In this document: in pieces, positions 6,175-8,212 of the stretch
Position numbering within the stretch: the first letter of the stretch is position 1
Layout of the letters: each line of letters opens with the position of its first letter
Source: Wenzhouxiangella sp.
GTDB lineage: Bacteria; Pseudomonadota; Gammaproteobacteria; Xanthomonadales; Wenzhouxiangellaceae
Direction of reading: 5' to 3'
DNA: 8,212 bases
NCBI GenBank assembly: GCA_007119095.1
Contig: SKQI01000136.1
Span: 1-8,212, forward strand
Notes under the pieces: generated by a model
Told to the model about the DNA's origin: nothing
Databases searched by the model: none
What the model saw: only the letters and a program-made list of their open reading frames with translations
Translations under genes and position numbers: made by a program

Positions 6175-6897
6175 ATGAAACTCTCGAGCGCCTACGTAAC
6201 CGATCCCGGCCCTACTCGAGCACGGAACGAGGACGCCTGCCTGGTTCTGGACAGTCCAACCTGCTTCCTGCTCTCTGACGGCATGGGCGGCGGCCCGGAT
6301 GGCAAGCTGGCCAGCCAGATTATCTGCGCTGTCGCAGCCGAGCAGCTCAAAAGAGGCGCTGCACTCGACGCTTCCGTGCTTGGTGCGCACAACGCACTCC
6401 GCATGGATTGCACCCGTCGAACCGGCGATACTCAGGCCGGAGCCACCCTGGTCGCCTTGCTCATTCAGGGCAACCGCTACGACTTAGCCTGGGTTGGCGA
6501 CAGTCGAATTTATCGATTCAACGACGCGTTATTGCAGTTGACGGCCGATCACTCAATCGTCGAGGGGTTACTCGCCAGTGGCGCCATTTCACCGGATGAA
6601 GCAAGCAATCACCCCTACGCTAACTCACTAACCCAGGTGCTTGGAAAGACCGCCACGGATGCGCTGGAAATTGAGACGATGAGCGGGCGTATCCATTCAG
6701 GTGACCGTTTCCTGCTCTGTTCCGACGGACTGCATGGCAAACTGGGCCAGAGCGAGATCACGGACATTCTCGAGAAGCGCCTTGCCGCGGCAGCGACCGC
6801 GCGACTACTGGTATCCGAGGCACTGAAGCGCGATGCAGATGACAACGTTTCAGCCATGGTCGTCGACGTAATAGGAAATACTGGCCAGGCAGTGTAA
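6175..6897 (+). CDS. PP2C-family Ser/Thr protein phosphatase
   Basis: The 240-residue single-domain protein carries the complete PP2C (PPM) motif set in order: TDPGPTRARNEDA (E19, D20), LLSDGMGGG (D35), GDTQAGAT (84-91), WVGDSR (D109), LTADHS (D125), LLCSDGL (D184) and DADDNVSAMVV (D223, N224). The acidic residues that bind the Mn/Mg ions are all present. It is a cytosolic bacterial type of usual minimal length, with no signal peptide or membrane segment. Its expected role is to remove phosphate from Ser/Thr residues, most likely opposing the kinase encoded immediately downstream. The start at 6175 was chosen for its strong ribosome site and because the domain begins within ten residues. Starting further upstream in the same frame would run into the divergent lipoprotein gene. 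Its TAA stop shares one base with the kinase ATG, implying translational coupling and joint expression. Confidence 0.95.
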   Translation: MKLSSAYVTDPGPTRARNEDACLVLDSPTCFLLSDGMGGGPDGKLASQIICAVAAEQLKRGAALDASVLGAHNALRMDCTRRTGDTQAGATLVALLIQGNRYDLAWVGDSRIYRFNDALLQLTADHSIVEGLLASGAISPDEASNHPYANSLTQVLGKTATDALEIETMSGRIHSGDRFLLCSDGLHGKLGQSEITDILEKRLAAAATARLLVSEALKRDADDNVSAMVVDVIGNTGQAV

Positions 6898-8212
6898 TGA
6901 TCGAAATCAAGGGGTACAAGATCGTCAAGCAACTCGGCCGCGGCGGCATGGCTTCAGTCTATCTCGCCTTGCAGGAGTCGCTCGATCGATATGTCGCCCT
7001 GAAGGTGCTTTCTCCACACCTGAGCACCGAGAATACCTTTTGTGACCGCTTCATGCGCGAAGCGCGAATCGCCGCCCGTTTTTTGCACCGTAGCATCGTC
7101 GGCATCTACGACATCAACAGCCAGGATGGCCGCCCCTACATGGCCATGGAGTATTTGCCCGGGGGCACCTTAGGATCTCGGATGAAGACGCTCAGCGTCG
7201 ATGAAAAACTTGTGGTTGCGGCGGAAATCGCTGACGCGCTGGACTTCATGCACCGGCAGTCCTTTATCCATCGTGATGTCAAGCCGGACAACATCATCTT
7301 CCGGGCTGATGGCAGCGCCGTTATCACTGACTTCGGCATCGCCCGCGCAGCCAATTCAGCGACACGCATGACCCTCACTGGCTCGATCCTGGGCACTCCC
7401 CATTACATGAGCCCGGAGCAAGCGCGAGGCAAGAAAATCGGCTCCCAATCGGATCTCTACAGTCTGGGTGTTGTGCTGTTCAAAATGCTGGCCGGCAAAC
7501 TGCCCTACGATGCCGAAGACCAGTTCAGCATCTGCGCGATGCACGTCAACGAACCCATCCCCTCATTGCCTTCCGAGCTCGCCCGTTTTCAACCCGTTAT
7601 CGACCGCTTGCTGGCCAAGGAGCCTGAAGATCGGTACCCCACAGGTGAGGCAGCGCGAAAAGCGCTGGAAGAAATCGTCGGGACGGACTTGCTCATTCTC
7701 AGGACTGCGGCCATTACGCCTGACCCCGAATCCATCAAGCAGCAAGAGAGCACCGCAACCAGAATTCAGACAAACGCGAGGAATACAGAGAATAAAACGC
7801 CGACGACCCAGCGCGGAGAAAGCACCGGGCCGACAGGCAGCGTTGCGCAAGACAGCGAACAGAGCGAATACACCCGAACCCAGCCTACCGGAGACCTGAT
7901 AGATGAGCCAGAGCAACAAACCATGGAGACGCTGGCGCCGCAGCCGATTCCAGGCTGGAAAAAACCACTCCTTGGTGCAGCAGGGAAAATCTCCAGCTTC
8001 ATTCTGACTTTGCTTGCCCTTGTTCGAATCCGATATGCCGTGGCAATCCGTCGCCTGGCGGCGGCTGGCGGCTTCAAAGCCTTGCTGAAACTTTCCGGCA
8101 AACGCCTGAGCACCGCCTGGCTTGGACCCGACGGAGTATTGCGCCGGCCACAGAAGGCACTGTCGAAAATTTCGTCAACCGAAGTCTGGGCACCGATCGC
8201 CCTATTTCTGGC
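6897..8212 (+). CDS. Hanks-type Ser/Thr protein kinase (3'-truncated by window)
   Basis: From the ATG at 6897 the frame stays open to the window end: 438 codons with no stop. The kinase domain spans about 7-262, with glycine loop LGRGGMASV (13-21), ALK Lys36, helix-C Glu55, catalytic HRDVKPDN (125-132), DFG (145-147) and SPE (172-174). All key catalytic residues are present, and the HRD arginine suggests control by activation-loop phosphorylation; T159, T161, S163 and T167 are candidate sites. Residues about 270-350 form a Thr/Gln/Glu-rich, probably disordered linker with many threonines, plausible targets for the FHA protein. Residues 365-385 are hydrophobic but broken by arginines. A second hydrophobic stretch begins at 430 and runs off the edge, so a membrane segment may follow. 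The C-terminal domain is not visible. The ATG overlaps the PP2C stop by one base, with AGG seven bases upstream. It is the expected writer enzyme of the local phospho-signalling set. Confidence 0.95.
   Translation, partial: MIEIKGYKIVKQLGRGGMASVYLALQESLDRYVALKVLSPHLSTENTFCDRFMREARIAARFLHRSIVGIYDINSQDGRPYMAMEYLPGGTLGSRMKTLSVDEKLVVAAEIADALDFMHRQSFIHRDVKPDNIIFRADGSAVITDFGIARAANSATRMTLTGSILGTPHYMSPEQARGKKIGSQSDLYSLGVVLFKMLAGKLPYDAEDQFSICAMHVNEPIPSLPSELARFQPVIDRLLAKEPEDRYPTGEAARKALEEIVGTDLLILRTAAITPDPESIKQQESTATRIQTNARNTENKTPTTQRGESTGPTGSVAQDSEQSEYTRTQPTGDLIDEPEQQTMETLAPQPIPGWKKPLLGAAGKISSFILTLLALVRIRYAVAIRRLAAAGGFKALLKLSGKRLSTAWLGPDGVLRRPQKALSKISSTEVWAPIALFL

Noticed and set aside
7136..8113. Frames opposite or out of phase within the kinase region
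   Set aside because: The plus-strand frame from 6897 encodes an unmistakable kinase domain and stays open to the window end.
3222..8212. Type VI secretion locus
   Set aside because: Kinase, PP2C and FHA proteins occur as type VI regulators, but no Tss structural component is present in this window.

Overview
The window looks like chromosome of a Gram-negative proteobacterium, most likely a gammaproteobacterium. The signs are a predicted lipoprotein with a classical lipobox, a CSS-motif/EAL c-di-GMP protein, GC-rich coding sequence and Shine-Dalgarno starts. No rRNA, tRNA, CRISPR array or transposase gene was seen.

Layout: (1) Bases 3-1136 (+) hold the C-terminal three quarters of a flavin-dependent monooxygenase of the Baeyer-Villiger/FMO type, cut by the left edge. 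(2) Bases 1137-1530 are a non-coding, GC-rich element. It has 31-bp terminal inverted repeats (29/31 matching), several nested internal inverted repeats, and short similar flanks (CTAG/TTAG). It resembles a MITE or fold-back element and abuts the monooxygenase stop codon. (3) Bases 1583-3232 (+) encode a membrane-anchored CSS-EAL protein. Most catalytic residues are present, but the usual K-I-D motif reads K-I-S and loop 6 is divergent. (4) Bases 3222-4037 (-) encode an FHA-STAS fusion whose end overlaps the end of the EAL gene. (5) Bases 4074-6044 (-) encode a large lipoprotein with a helical, TPR-like body and a CsgG-like C-terminal domain. (6) Bases 6045-6174 are a divergent control region. 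(7) Bases 6175-6897 (+) encode a compact PP2C-type protein phosphatase. (8) From 6897 to the right edge runs a Hanks-type Ser/Thr protein kinase, open at the window end.

Genes 4, 5, 7 and 8 form a divergent pair of two-gene transcription units. Together they make a plausible phospho-signalling module: a kinase (writer), a PP2C phosphatase (eraser), an FHA domain (phosphothreonine reader) fused to a STAS domain, and a predicted envelope lipoprotein as sensor or output. The EAL protein next door could add a c-di-GMP output, but it is only a convergent neighbour. The domains are read directly from the sequence; the idea that they form one system is inference from gene order. The monooxygenase shows no evident link to the rest.
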